Below, piece by piece: positions 1 to 6,987 of a stretch of DNA of 7,474 bases. This DNA comes from Bacteroidales bacterium (GTDB taxonomy: Bacteria > Bacteroidota > Bacteroidia > Bacteroidales > UBA7960): NCBI GenBank assembly GCA_003560215.1, contig PWIY01000055.1, positions 1-7,474 of the forward strand, written 5' to 3'. The translations under genes and the position numbers were made by a program. Under the pieces are notes generated by a model. That model was not told where the DNA came from. It saw only the letters and a program-made list of their open reading frames with translations, and did not search any database. The first letter of the stretch is position 1. Each line of letters opens with the position of its first letter.

Positions 1-88
1 CAACCTCCCTGACGGCCTGGTGAAAAGCCTTTTCTGAAGGATTCTTCGCTTCTACCAGATCCATGAATTTTTTAAGTGTAGCGTCCAT
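1..88 (-). CDS. gdhA: Glutamate dehydrogenase, N-terminal fragment (runs off left edge)
   Basis: Reading the minus strand from the ATG at 88-86 gives 29 uninterrupted codons, beginning MDATLKKFMDLVEAKNPSEK and ending with AVREV at the edge. This matches the N-terminus of hexameric NADP-dependent glutamate dehydrogenases, which begin with a short helix followed by (N/D)P-x-(E/Q)-x-x-F-x-QAVREV. Against the GDH at the right end of this window I count 15 identities in 27 ungapped positions. GDH interconverts 2-oxoglutarate plus ammonia and glutamate in the cytoplasm. All catalytic residues lie outside the window, so cofactor choice and integrity cannot be judged. The gene is divergent from the large operon to its right and shares a 204-bp intergenic region with it. 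The start is the only in-frame ATG that includes the conserved N-terminus; an internal ATG nine codons in would cut into it. The family call rests on a short segment. Confidence 0.72.
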   Translation of the reverse strand, partial: MDATLKKFMDLVEAKNPSEKAFHQAVREV

Positions 89-128
89 TGTTTTGGGTTT
101 AATGAGTAAATAAAAAATGTCTTCAAAG

Positions 129-159
129 CAATGTTAGGGCATTTTAGGGGGTTAACAGA
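129..159 (-). promoter_or_regulatory. Candidate Bacteroidota-type promoter for the left GDH gene
   Basis: On the minus strand TCTG (159-156) is followed after 19 bases by TAACATTG (136-129). This approximates the Bacteroidota consensus TTTG / about 20 nt / TAnnTTTG, with one mismatch in each element. It would place a transcript start about 35 nt before the ATG at 88. A second reading, TTGACA (170-165) and TAAAAT (146-141) with an 18-nt spacer, resembles a classical sigma-70 promoter but is less expected in this phylum. Assigned by eye only. Confidence 0.28.
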
Positions 160-163
160 AAAA

Positions 164-215
164 TTGTCAAAACAAATTTTTATTGGATTATTCTTGCATA
201 TGTCCGATATTTTTA
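164..215 (+). promoter_or_regulatory. Candidate promoter region for the two-gene operon
   Basis: Two overlapping weak matches to the TTG / TAnnTTTG pattern occur here: TTG at 164-166 with TATTCTTG at 189-196, and TTG at 183-185 with TATTTTTA at 208-215. Both spacers are 22 nt, slightly longer than usual, and each downstream element has one mismatch. Either would give a leader of roughly 70-95 nt before the start at 293. The stretch is AT-rich, so chance matches are likely. Confidence 0.22.
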
Positions 216-237
216 TATGGAAGCTTAAAGGATTCTC

Positions 238-250
238 TTCAGGGCCTGAA
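238..250. repeat. 13-nt perfect palindrome in the leader (TTCAGG-G-CCTGAA)
   Basis: Six-base arms TTCAGG (238-243) and CCTGAA (245-250) flank a single G. The palindrome sits about 42 bases before the first gene's ATG and downstream of the promoter candidates. It is GC-richer than its surroundings. It could be an operator half-site pair for a dimeric regulator. It is too short, with no real loop, to be a terminator. It may be chance. Confidence 0.3.
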
Positions 251-292
251 TGATAATCACCGGCCTATTCTTCAACAGAAATTTGTAAATTC

Positions 293-3200
293 ATGGATAT
301 AATTGCTATCATTGCATTCATGAAAGATAAAAAAGACACACAAGCTTCCGGCCAGGGTAAATCTTATTCAGCAACCCCGCCCGAGCAATCGCTGACCATC
401 AGCCAGGAAGAAATCCAGAAGCTGCTGCGCGAAAAGAAAGAACGGCTGAAAGAGCTGGGTGCCATCCACCAAACAACCAACATTCTGAAGGAGGAGAAGA
501 GCATTCCGGAGATGCTGCAGCAAATCGTGAAAGTGCTTCCCCCCGCATGGCAGCACCCGGAAGATGCAGTGGCGCGGATCAAATACGGCGACAAGGAATT
601 TCTCAGCAAATCAAAGCTTAAGGAAACTCCCTGGGTGCAGCGCAAGACATTTGAAACCATTGACGGCACGGAAGGTGCCATTGAAGTGTTTTATCAAAAG
701 GAATTTCCTGAGGAGGAAGAAGGTCCTTTTTTTATTGAAGAGCGGCAACTGATCAACAACCTGAGCAGCCTGATCACCGGGCACCTCAATACCCGGATCG
801 GAAAAGAATTGTTGCAGAAGGAAAAGCCTTCAAAAAATGAAGTAGCAACACTTCCCGGTGAACAGTCGCACGCTGCCATGAGCCGTCAATTGTTGCAGAA
901 ATTTCTGAACAAGCACAATTCTGACCGTGACATTTACCATGACCTCATGCAATACAAGGTTCGCGAGATCCTTCTTGTGGCCAACCTGTATGATGCCTAC
1001 ATCATTGAGGAAGAGGGGCGGTTTTTTGAACAGGTGACCGGCGAGTATCACCAGCTCAACCTCTCCTCTGCGCCCAGGATCACAGGAGTGTCGACCCCCG
1101 AAGAGGCCCTGGAGAAATTGCAGGAAAAACACTTCGACATGGTGATTGTCATGATGGGCGTGGAAAAGTCCACCCCCATCCAGTTAAGCCGGATCATCAA
1201 ACAAATCTACACCAACATCCCCATTTTTATGTTGCTGAACAACAACAGCGACATTGCCCTGTTTGAAGACGGGAAAAAGCCCATTACCTCCATTGACAAA
1301 GTCTTTGTCTGGAACGGCGACTCCAAGGTTTTTCTGGCCATGGTCAAATACAATGAGGACAGAACGAATGCGGAGAACGACACAAGAATCGGGATGGTAC
1401 AGGTTATCCTGCTGGTGGAAGATTCGGCCAAATACTACTCCCGGTACCTTCCCATTCTTTACTCCATTGTGATCGAACAAACCCAGCATCTGATCGAAGA
1501 GGTCAACACCGACGAACTGTACAAGCTACTTAAGATGAGGGTCAGGCCAAAAGTACTGCTTGCTTCCTCTTATTCTGAAGCCATCACCCTGTTCAATCAA
1601 TACAAAGACAATCTGCTTTGCCTGATTTCAGATGTTAAATTTGAGAAAGATGGCGAGATGGACAGCCGGGCCGGTCTGAAGCTGATGGAATATGCCAAAC
1701 GGTCCATGCCCAACCTCCCCACAGTGCTTCAGTCATCAGACCCTGAAAATGCCACCGAAGCATACAAGCTCCAAAGTACTTTCATCAACAAAAATTCAGA
1801 CACACTGAAGCAGGATCTGCAGAGTTTTATCAACTACTACCTTGGGTTCGGGCATTTTATCTATAAGGATGAAACCGGCCGCCGCGACATTGCCGTGGCC
1901 CGCTCAATGAAAGAGTTCCGCACCCACCTGAAAACCATTCCGGAAAACTCACTGCTCTATCATGCAAAAAAGGATCATTTTTCACACTGGCTCATGGCAA
2001 GGGGTGAAATCCAGATTGCACGGCGCATCAAGCCACTGAAAGTGGATGATTTCAAATCTCCGGGCAGTTTGCGTCAGTACCTCATTGATGTCATTGACGA
2101 ATGCATCCATGACAAGCAGCGTGGAAAAGTGATCAATTTTGAAGAATCAGCCCTTCTTGACGACACCAATATCGTGAGTATGTCGCCGGGGTCACTGGGA
2201 GGCAAGGGACGAGGTCTGGCTTTCATCAACATGATCATCAACAACTTTGACTTTAAAGAGCTGGTGCCCGATATCCGGATTACCACCCCCCGTACCTCCA
2301 TCATCGGCACAGAGGAGTTTGAACGTTTTATTCACAACAATGAGCTCTATAACAAAATTTACGGCGAAACGGATTATGACAAGATCAAAACGCTTTTCCT
2401 TGACGGGCATCTCACCCCCACCCTCCGTAAACGCCTGAAATCATATCTTTCGGTAAACCAAAAGCCTTTGGCCATCCGGTCATCCAGCTTATTTGAAGAT
2501 TCCCTGATGCAGCCATTTGCCGGGATCTTTGACACCTTCTTGCTCCCCAACAACCATCCTGATCCTGAGGTAAGGCTCAAACAGACCATGGATGCGATAA
2601 AGCTTGTATATGCCTCTATCTTCTCGCCCACCGCACAATCATATTTCAAGGCGGTGAACTACAAGATCGAGGAGGAAAAAATGGCCGTGGTGATCCAGGA
2701 AGTGGTCGGACACCAGTATGAAAACTTTTTTTATCCACATATCAGCGGGGTGGCGCAATCCTATAATTTCTATCCGTATTCATACATGAAGCCCGAGGAA
2801 GGTTTTGCCTCCATCGCCATGGGGTTGGGAAAATATGTGGTTGAAGGGGAAAAAACCTACCGTTTCTCCCCGGTTCACCCCCAACTTGAGATGTATACCC
2901 CGAAAGAGTTGTTCAAAAATTCACAGGTGCACTTTTACGCAGTGGACTTGAACAAGGAAGAGCTGAATCTGCTGGAAGGCGAGGATGCCGGACTTACCAA
3001 GCTGGAAATTGACAAAGCTGAAAAACACGGTACACTGAAGCATTGCGCATCGGTATACGACTTCAACAGCGAACGTACCATTCCCGGGATCACAGATGCA
3101 GGGCCACGTGTGGTGAACTTTGCCAACATTCTCAAGTATGACTACATCCCGTTGGCCAAATCCATCGAATCCCTTCTGGATATCATTGCCGAATCAATGG

Positions 3201-3901
3201 GCACCCCCATAGAGATGGAGTTTGCCATTGACCTGAATAAGGACAGAAACGGAGAAGCTTCCTTCTACCTGCTGCAGATCAAACCCCTGATCAAAAACAT
3301 CATTGAAACCGATATCAATATTGAAAACATTGACAATGAGCGACTGTTGCTTTACAGTGAAAACGGCATGGGTAACGGCCGGATCACGGGCTTGCAGGAT
3401 GTGGTATTTGTGGACCCGGACCGCTTTGACAAGCTGAAAACTGAAAAAATCAGGGATGAGATCAATGAAATCAATGCCGGTCTTGCGGAAAACGACAGAA
3501 AATATATCCTGGTAGGACCCGGAAGGTGGGGAACCCGTGACCGTTTCATCGGGATTCCTGTGAACTGGTCACAGATCTCAAATGCGCGCATCATTGTGGA
3601 GGTCAGCATGGAGGATTTCCCACTGGACGCATCCCTGGGTTCTCACTTTTTCCACAACGTTATTTCCATGAATGTGGGCTACTTCTCAGTGAAACACAAC
3701 GACCTGATTGATTACATCGACTGGGACAAATTGAAGAATGCCCGCATCATTGAGGAAAAAAAATATGTAACACACATCCGTTTCAGCAAACCGCTGGAAG
3801 TGGTCATGGATGGGAAAAAAAGAGCTGCCCTGATCTACCACGGAGAAAACAAAACCAATAAACAAGTAAGCAAAAAACAAGCAAGTTCCAGAAAAGAATG
3901 A
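293..3901 (+). CDS. GAF-like / tandem REC / PPDK_N-type ATP-grasp regulator-like protein (1202 aa)
   Basis: PEP/pyruvate-binding-domain protein of unknown function. Domains in order: a charged coiled coil (about 37-60); a GAF-like region (about 55-175, with PPAWQHPE, ETPW and an acidic segment before IEERQ), as found at the front of some histidine kinases; a degenerate REC domain (about 223-355) with MM at 287-288 where the phospho-Asp should be; a second REC (about 368-515) with E376/D377, D447, S481/S482 and K500; a conserved linker (HFSHWLMARGE, from 562); and the ATP-grasp domain of PEP synthase/PPDK (about 630-1000), with GGKG (K638), AIRSSS (R729), QPFAG, GLGKYVVEGE, E974/E976 and LQIKP (Q995, K997). 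The C-terminal module (about 1017-1182) has VGPGRWG and GSHFF (H1118), then a Lys-rich tail. The phosphohistidine swivel domain and TIM barrel of PEP synthase are absent, so it is probably not a complete PEP synthase. The PPDK arginine near the end of the ATP-grasp domain is Lys here. The start is uncertain: residues 1-9 are hydrophobic, and the ATG at 320 (1193 aa) is a good alternative. It overlaps the next gene by 4 nt. The architecture is clear; the biochemical role is not known. Confidence 0.88.
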   Translation: MDIIAIIAFMKDKKDTQASGQGKSYSATPPEQSLTISQEEIQKLLREKKERLKELGAIHQTTNILKEEKSIPEMLQQIVKVLPPAWQHPEDAVARIKYGDKEFLSKSKLKETPWVQRKTFETIDGTEGAIEVFYQKEFPEEEEGPFFIEERQLINNLSSLITGHLNTRIGKELLQKEKPSKNEVATLPGEQSHAAMSRQLLQKFLNKHNSDRDIYHDLMQYKVREILLVANLYDAYIIEEEGRFFEQVTGEYHQLNLSSAPRITGVSTPEEALEKLQEKHFDMVIVMMGVEKSTPIQLSRIIKQIYTNIPIFMLLNNNSDIALFEDGKKPITSIDKVFVWNGDSKVFLAMVKYNEDRTNAENDTRIGMVQVILLVEDSAKYYSRYLPILYSIVIEQTQHLIEEVNTDELYKLLKMRVRPKVLLASSYSEAITLFNQYKDNLLCLISDVKFEKDGEMDSRAGLKLMEYAKRSMPNLPTVLQSSDPENATEAYKLQSTFINKNSDTLKQDLQSFINYYLGFGHFIYKDETGRRDIAVARSMKEFRTHLKTIPENSLLYHAKKDHFSHWLMARGEIQIARRIKPLKVDDFKSPGSLRQYLIDVIDECIHDKQRGKVINFEESALLDDTNIVSMSPGSLGGKGRGLAFINMIINNFDFKELVPDIRITTPRTSIIGTEEFERFIHNNELYNKIYGETDYDKIKTLFLDGHLTPTLRKRLKSYLSVNQKPLAIRSSSLFEDSLMQPFAGIFDTFLLPNNHPDPEVRLKQTMDAIKLVYASIFSPTAQSYFKAVNYKIEEEKMAVVIQEVVGHQYENFFYPHISGVAQSYNFYPYSYMKPEEGFASIAMGLGKYVVEGEKTYRFSPVHPQLEMYTPKELFKNSQVHFYAVDLNKEELNLLEGEDAGLTKLEIDKAEKHGTLKHCASVYDFNSERTIPGITDAGPRVVNFANILKYDYIPLAKSIESLLDIIAESMGTPIEMEFAIDLNKDRNGEASFYLLQIKPLIKNIIETDINIENIDNERLLLYSENGMGNGRITGLQDVVFVDPDRFDKLKTEKIRDEINEINAGLAENDRKYILVGPGRWGTRDRFIGIPVNWSQISNARIIVEVSMEDFPLDASLGSHFFHNVISMNVGYFSVKHNDLIDYIDWDKLKNARIIEEKKYVTHIRFSKPLEVVMDGKKRAALIYHGENKTNKQVSKKQASSRKE

Positions 3902-6876
3902 AAGCCGAACAGTCCAAATATCACTACGACGAGAAATTCTCCACCGACACCTATGAGTTCAAGGAGATCTCTTATGAGGATCTGATGCAGAAACGAATCA
4001 TCAATGTGCTGCTCATTTGCAGTAACTATGATGCTTTTATGCTGGAAGAGGACGGCAGAATCAACGAAAAAATTTTTCTTGAGTATACCTCCAAGAACCT
4101 TCGTTACCCTCCTCAATTCACCCAGGCCAGTTCCTCCGAAGAGGCTTTCCGGAAACTTGAAGAAAAAGATTTTGACCTGGTGATCACCATGTTGAACGTG
4201 GGTCGCATCGACTGCTTTGAAATGGCCAAAAAGGTCAAAAAGCGGCATCCCGGAATTCCGATTGTGGTACTCACACATTTTTCCCGTGAAGTTTCCATGA
4301 AGCTTCGCAATGAGGATCTCAGCTCCATTGATTATGTCTTCAGCTGGCTTGGAAACGCCGGCCTCCTGCTGGCCATCATCAAATTGCTGGAAGACCGGAT
4401 GAATGCGGATTTTGACATTGAGAGCGTGGGCGTTCAGGGCATTCTGCTGGTGGAAGACTCGGTCCGCTATTATTCCTCGTACTTACCCACCATTTACAAG
4501 GTAATTTTTGACCAGACAAATGAGTTGATGACGGAAGGGCTCAATGAGCACCGCAAAACCCTCCGAATGCGTGCCCGCCCCAAGATACTGCTTGCAAAAA
4601 CCTATGAGGAAGCCTTGTCTCTGTACAAAAAATACAGGGACAACCTGCTGGGGGTAATTTCCGATATCAGCTATTCCAAAGACGGCAAAAGAGATAACCA
4701 GGCCGGGGTCAAACTGGCCACCCATATCCGAAAAAAGAACAGCCAGATCCCTATCCTGCTGCAGTCATCAGAGAAGTGGGATGCCACAATCAACAAAAAC
4801 ATTGATGTCAGCTTTATCAATAAGTACTCCAAAACGCTGCTCATTGAACTCAAACACTACATCAAGGAGAATTATGGTTTTGGTGATTTTGTGTTTAAAA
4901 ATAAAGATACCGGCATGGAACTTGGCAGGGCCAATAACCTCCACTCCTTGCAGGTAAAAATCACCCATGCTGATCCGAAAGTACTGGAATACCATGTGTC
5001 AAACAATCACTTTTCCAGATGGCTCAAGGCCAGGGCCCTTTTTTCCATTGCCAATGTGTTTGCCCAGAAAAGCCGCGATGACTTCAATAATGTGGAAGAG
5101 ATCAGGAGCTACCTGATTGACACCATCGCCAATTACCGGCGTACAAAGGGGCGCGGCATCATAGCCAGTCATCTCGATGAATACGCGGTTTTCACCAGGC
5201 TCGGAGACGGGCAGCTTGGCGGAAAGGCACGCGGACTGGCTTTCATTGATTCGGTAATCAACAAACACAAGATCATGAACCACTGGGAAGGAGTCAATGT
5301 ATCCATTCCCCGTACCGTGGTGCTCACCACAGATATCTTTGATGAATTCATGGAGGAAAATGAACTCTATGATTTTGCCTTGTCTGATGTGAGCGATGAC
5401 GAGATACTGAATCGTTTTGTCCAAAGCAAAAGTCCGTCAAGGATGCGTTCCTACATCAAGGAAATTGTTGATTTTTTCAAATCACCCCTTGCCGTCAGAT
5501 CCTCCAGCTTGCTGGAAGACAGCCATTATCAGCCGTTTGCCGGAGTTTACTCCACATACATGATCCCCAACAACCACAGCGATCGCAACGTATGCATACA
5601 GCAACTGGATCAGGCGATCAAAAGTGTTTATGCGTCGGTTTTTTACGGTGAAAGCAAGGCTTATATCGAAGCCACTTCCAACGTAATCGATGAGGAAAAA
5701 ATGGCCGTGGTCATTCAGGAGTTATCGGGTCGTTCGTATGAAAATATGTTCTATCCCACCATTTCCGGGGTAGCCAGATCCGTGAATTTTTACCCCATCG
5801 AACCCGAAAAATATGAGGATGGTGTAGCCAACCTAGCATTCGGACTTGGAAAAACCATTGTGGATGGCGGGGTTTCCTTCCGTTTTTCACCAAAACATCC
5901 ACACAAAGCCCTGCAGCTGGCCAATACAGATATTGCACTGCGAGACAGTCAACGGGAGTTTTACAGCCTGAACCTGGATCCTGAAAAATATCACCCGGCC
6001 GTTGATGATACGATCAGTTTGCACAAACTCAGAATCCGTAATCTGAAAGGCTCCTCTGCACTGAAATATGTGGCATCCACCTTTGATTATGAAGATCAGA
6101 TCATTCGCGATGGCCTTTATGAGGGAGGCACCCGCATCATTACTTTTGCCAATGTACTCAAACACGGTTCGTTCCCCCTGGCCGAAATACTGAACAAACT
6201 ACTCAGGATCGGACAGCGGGAAATGAACAACCAGGTGGAGATCGAATTTGCTGTCAACCTGGATGTGCCCAAAAAAGAAAAACAACAATTCCATTTCCTT
6301 CAAATCCGTCCGGTGGTGGAAACCCAGGAAAAAAACAGGGTCAGGATCAGCGCCCATAAAAAAAGCAGCACAATCGTCATCAGCCAAAACGCCCTGGGCA
6401 ATGGGATCATTGAAGGGATCAATGATTTTATTTATGTGAAGCCAGAGTCGTTTGATGCAGCCCATACTGAAAAGATTGCAGAAACCATCGGAAGCCTGAA
6501 TAAGCGGTGCCAGCAAGAGAATCGTTATTATATCCTGGCCGGTCCGGGCCGCTGGGGTTCCAGCGATCCGTGGCTTGGTGTACCGGTTAAGTGGGCGCAG
6601 ATTTCCGCAGCCCGGCTGATCATTGAATCGGGGTTGAAGGACTTCAGGATCGACCCCAGCCAGGGAACCCATTTTTTCCAGAATCTGACTTCTTTCAGCG
6701 TGGGATACTTCACCATCAATCCATTTATGAATGACGGTCATTATGATGTTGACTTTCTCAATAAACAGGAGGCTGTTTATGAGGATGACTTTGTCAGACA
6801 TGTCCGTTTTGACTGCCCTGTCACCATAAAAATTGACGGTAGCAAAAAGGCCGGAATTGTACTGAAACCAGGCTAA
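3898..6876 (+). CDS. Tandem REC / PPDK_N-type ATP-grasp protein, paralogue of the preceding gene (992 aa)
   Basis: Paralogue of the upstream protein, collinear with it from that protein's residue ~205 onward but without its coiled-coil/GAF-like front. Domains: a degenerate REC (about 34-165; DLVITML has no phospho-Asp, T97/M98 in its place); a second REC (about 179-325) with E186/D187, D256, S290/S291 and K309; linker motif HFSRWLKAR (from 371); a PPDK/PEP-synthase-type ATP-grasp domain (about 435-808) with GGKA (K443), AVRSSS (R534), QPFAG, GLGKTIVDGG, E781/E783 and LQIRP (Q802, R804); and a C-terminal module (about 824-989) with AGPGRWG, the segment PWLGVPVKWAQIS and GTHFF (H925). It retains Arg at the position where its neighbour has Lys, so its ATP site looks closer to PPDK. 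As in its neighbour, no phosphohistidine swivel domain or PEP/pyruvate barrel is visible. No signal peptide or membrane segment is seen, so it is probably cytoplasmic. The ATG lies inside the upstream stop as ATGA, preceded by purine-rich AGAAAAGA, which implies translational coupling and coordinated production. Function is unknown; a signal-regulated ATP-dependent phosphotransferase or adaptor is an inference. Confidence 0.9.
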   Translation: MKAEQSKYHYDEKFSTDTYEFKEISYEDLMQKRIINVLLICSNYDAFMLEEDGRINEKIFLEYTSKNLRYPPQFTQASSSEEAFRKLEEKDFDLVITMLNVGRIDCFEMAKKVKKRHPGIPIVVLTHFSREVSMKLRNEDLSSIDYVFSWLGNAGLLLAIIKLLEDRMNADFDIESVGVQGILLVEDSVRYYSSYLPTIYKVIFDQTNELMTEGLNEHRKTLRMRARPKILLAKTYEEALSLYKKYRDNLLGVISDISYSKDGKRDNQAGVKLATHIRKKNSQIPILLQSSEKWDATINKNIDVSFINKYSKTLLIELKHYIKENYGFGDFVFKNKDTGMELGRANNLHSLQVKITHADPKVLEYHVSNNHFSRWLKARALFSIANVFAQKSRDDFNNVEEIRSYLIDTIANYRRTKGRGIIASHLDEYAVFTRLGDGQLGGKARGLAFIDSVINKHKIMNHWEGVNVSIPRTVVLTTDIFDEFMEENELYDFALSDVSDDEILNRFVQSKSPSRMRSYIKEIVDFFKSPLAVRSSSLLEDSHYQPFAGVYSTYMIPNNHSDRNVCIQQLDQAIKSVYASVFYGESKAYIEATSNVIDEEKMAVVIQELSGRSYENMFYPTISGVARSVNFYPIEPEKYEDGVANLAFGLGKTIVDGGVSFRFSPKHPHKALQLANTDIALRDSQREFYSLNLDPEKYHPAVDDTISLHKLRIRNLKGSSALKYVASTFDYEDQIIRDGLYEGGTRIITFANVLKHGSFPLAEILNKLLRIGQREMNNQVEIEFAVNLDVPKKEKQQFHFLQIRPVVETQEKNRVRISAHKKSSTIVISQNALGNGIIEGINDFIYVKPESFDAAHTEKIAETIGSLNKRCQQENRYYILAGPGRWGSSDPWLGVPVKWAQISAARLIIESGLKDFRIDPSQGTHFFQNLTSFSVGYFTINPFMNDGHYDVDFLNKQEAVYEDDFVRHVRFDCPVTIKIDGSKKAGIVLKPG

Positions 6877-6894
6877 ATTATTTTGTTCTTTTCG

Positions 6895-6926
6895 TTTGGT
6901 TTATACACAAATAAGGCATAAATTCG
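6895..6926 (+). promoter_or_regulatory. Candidate Bacteroidota-type promoter for the right GDH gene
   Basis: TTTG (6895-6898) is followed after 20 nt by TAAATTCG (6919-6926). This fits the TTTG / about 20 nt / TAnnTTTG pattern with one mismatch. The implied transcript start is near 6931-6935, giving a leader of about 55 nt before the ATG at 6988. It is the best promoter match in the window, and it suggests GDH can be transcribed independently of the upstream pair. Not verified by any scoring matrix. Confidence 0.38.
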
Positions 6927-6932
6927 CTACCG

Positions 6933-6957
6933 AATTGCTAATTAATTAACAGCAATT
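6933..6957. repeat. Inverted repeat in the GDH leader (AATTGCT ... AGCAATT)
   Basis: Arms AATTGCT (6933-6939) and AGCAATT (6951-6957) are perfect 7-base complements around an 11-nt AT-only centre (except one C) containing TTAATTAA. It begins at the predicted transcript start of the downstream GDH gene. It could be an operator, a weak 5' hairpin, or the remnant of a weak terminator for the upstream operon, since T-rich sequence follows at 6968-6973. The AT-rich stem argues against an efficient intrinsic terminator. Confidence 0.4.
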
Positions 6958-6987
6958 GATTTATTCATTTTTTAAATCACCCCTATT

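Noticed and set aside
863..880. Protein 1 contains SHAAM (residues 192-196), which resembles the T-[SC]-H-A phosphohistidine loop of PEP-utilising enzymes.
   Set aside because: It lies in a linker between the GAF-like region and the first REC, without the surrounding swivel-domain glycine-rich pattern, and protein 2 has no equivalent. Treated as chance.
3835..4278. A 147-codon minus-strand open frame across the junction of the two large genes.
   Set aside because: Both genes on the plus strand are strongly supported by paralogous conservation; the antisense product has no recognisable motif and no promoter-like sequence was seen for it.
6199..6801. A 200-codon open frame on the minus strand.
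   Set aside because: It is fully antisense to the conserved ATP-grasp and C-terminal modules of the second large gene, and its translation shows no recognisable domain. It is a shadow of that gene.
293..6876. Annotating the two large genes as phosphoenolpyruvate synthase (ppsA).
   Set aside because: Only the ATP-grasp half is present; the phosphohistidine and PEP/pyruvate domains are missing and REC domains are added, so the gene name would mislead.
6877..6987. An intrinsic terminator after the second large gene.
   Set aside because: No GC-rich stem followed by a T run is present; the only hairpin (6933-6957) is AT-rich and sits next to the GDH promoter candidate.
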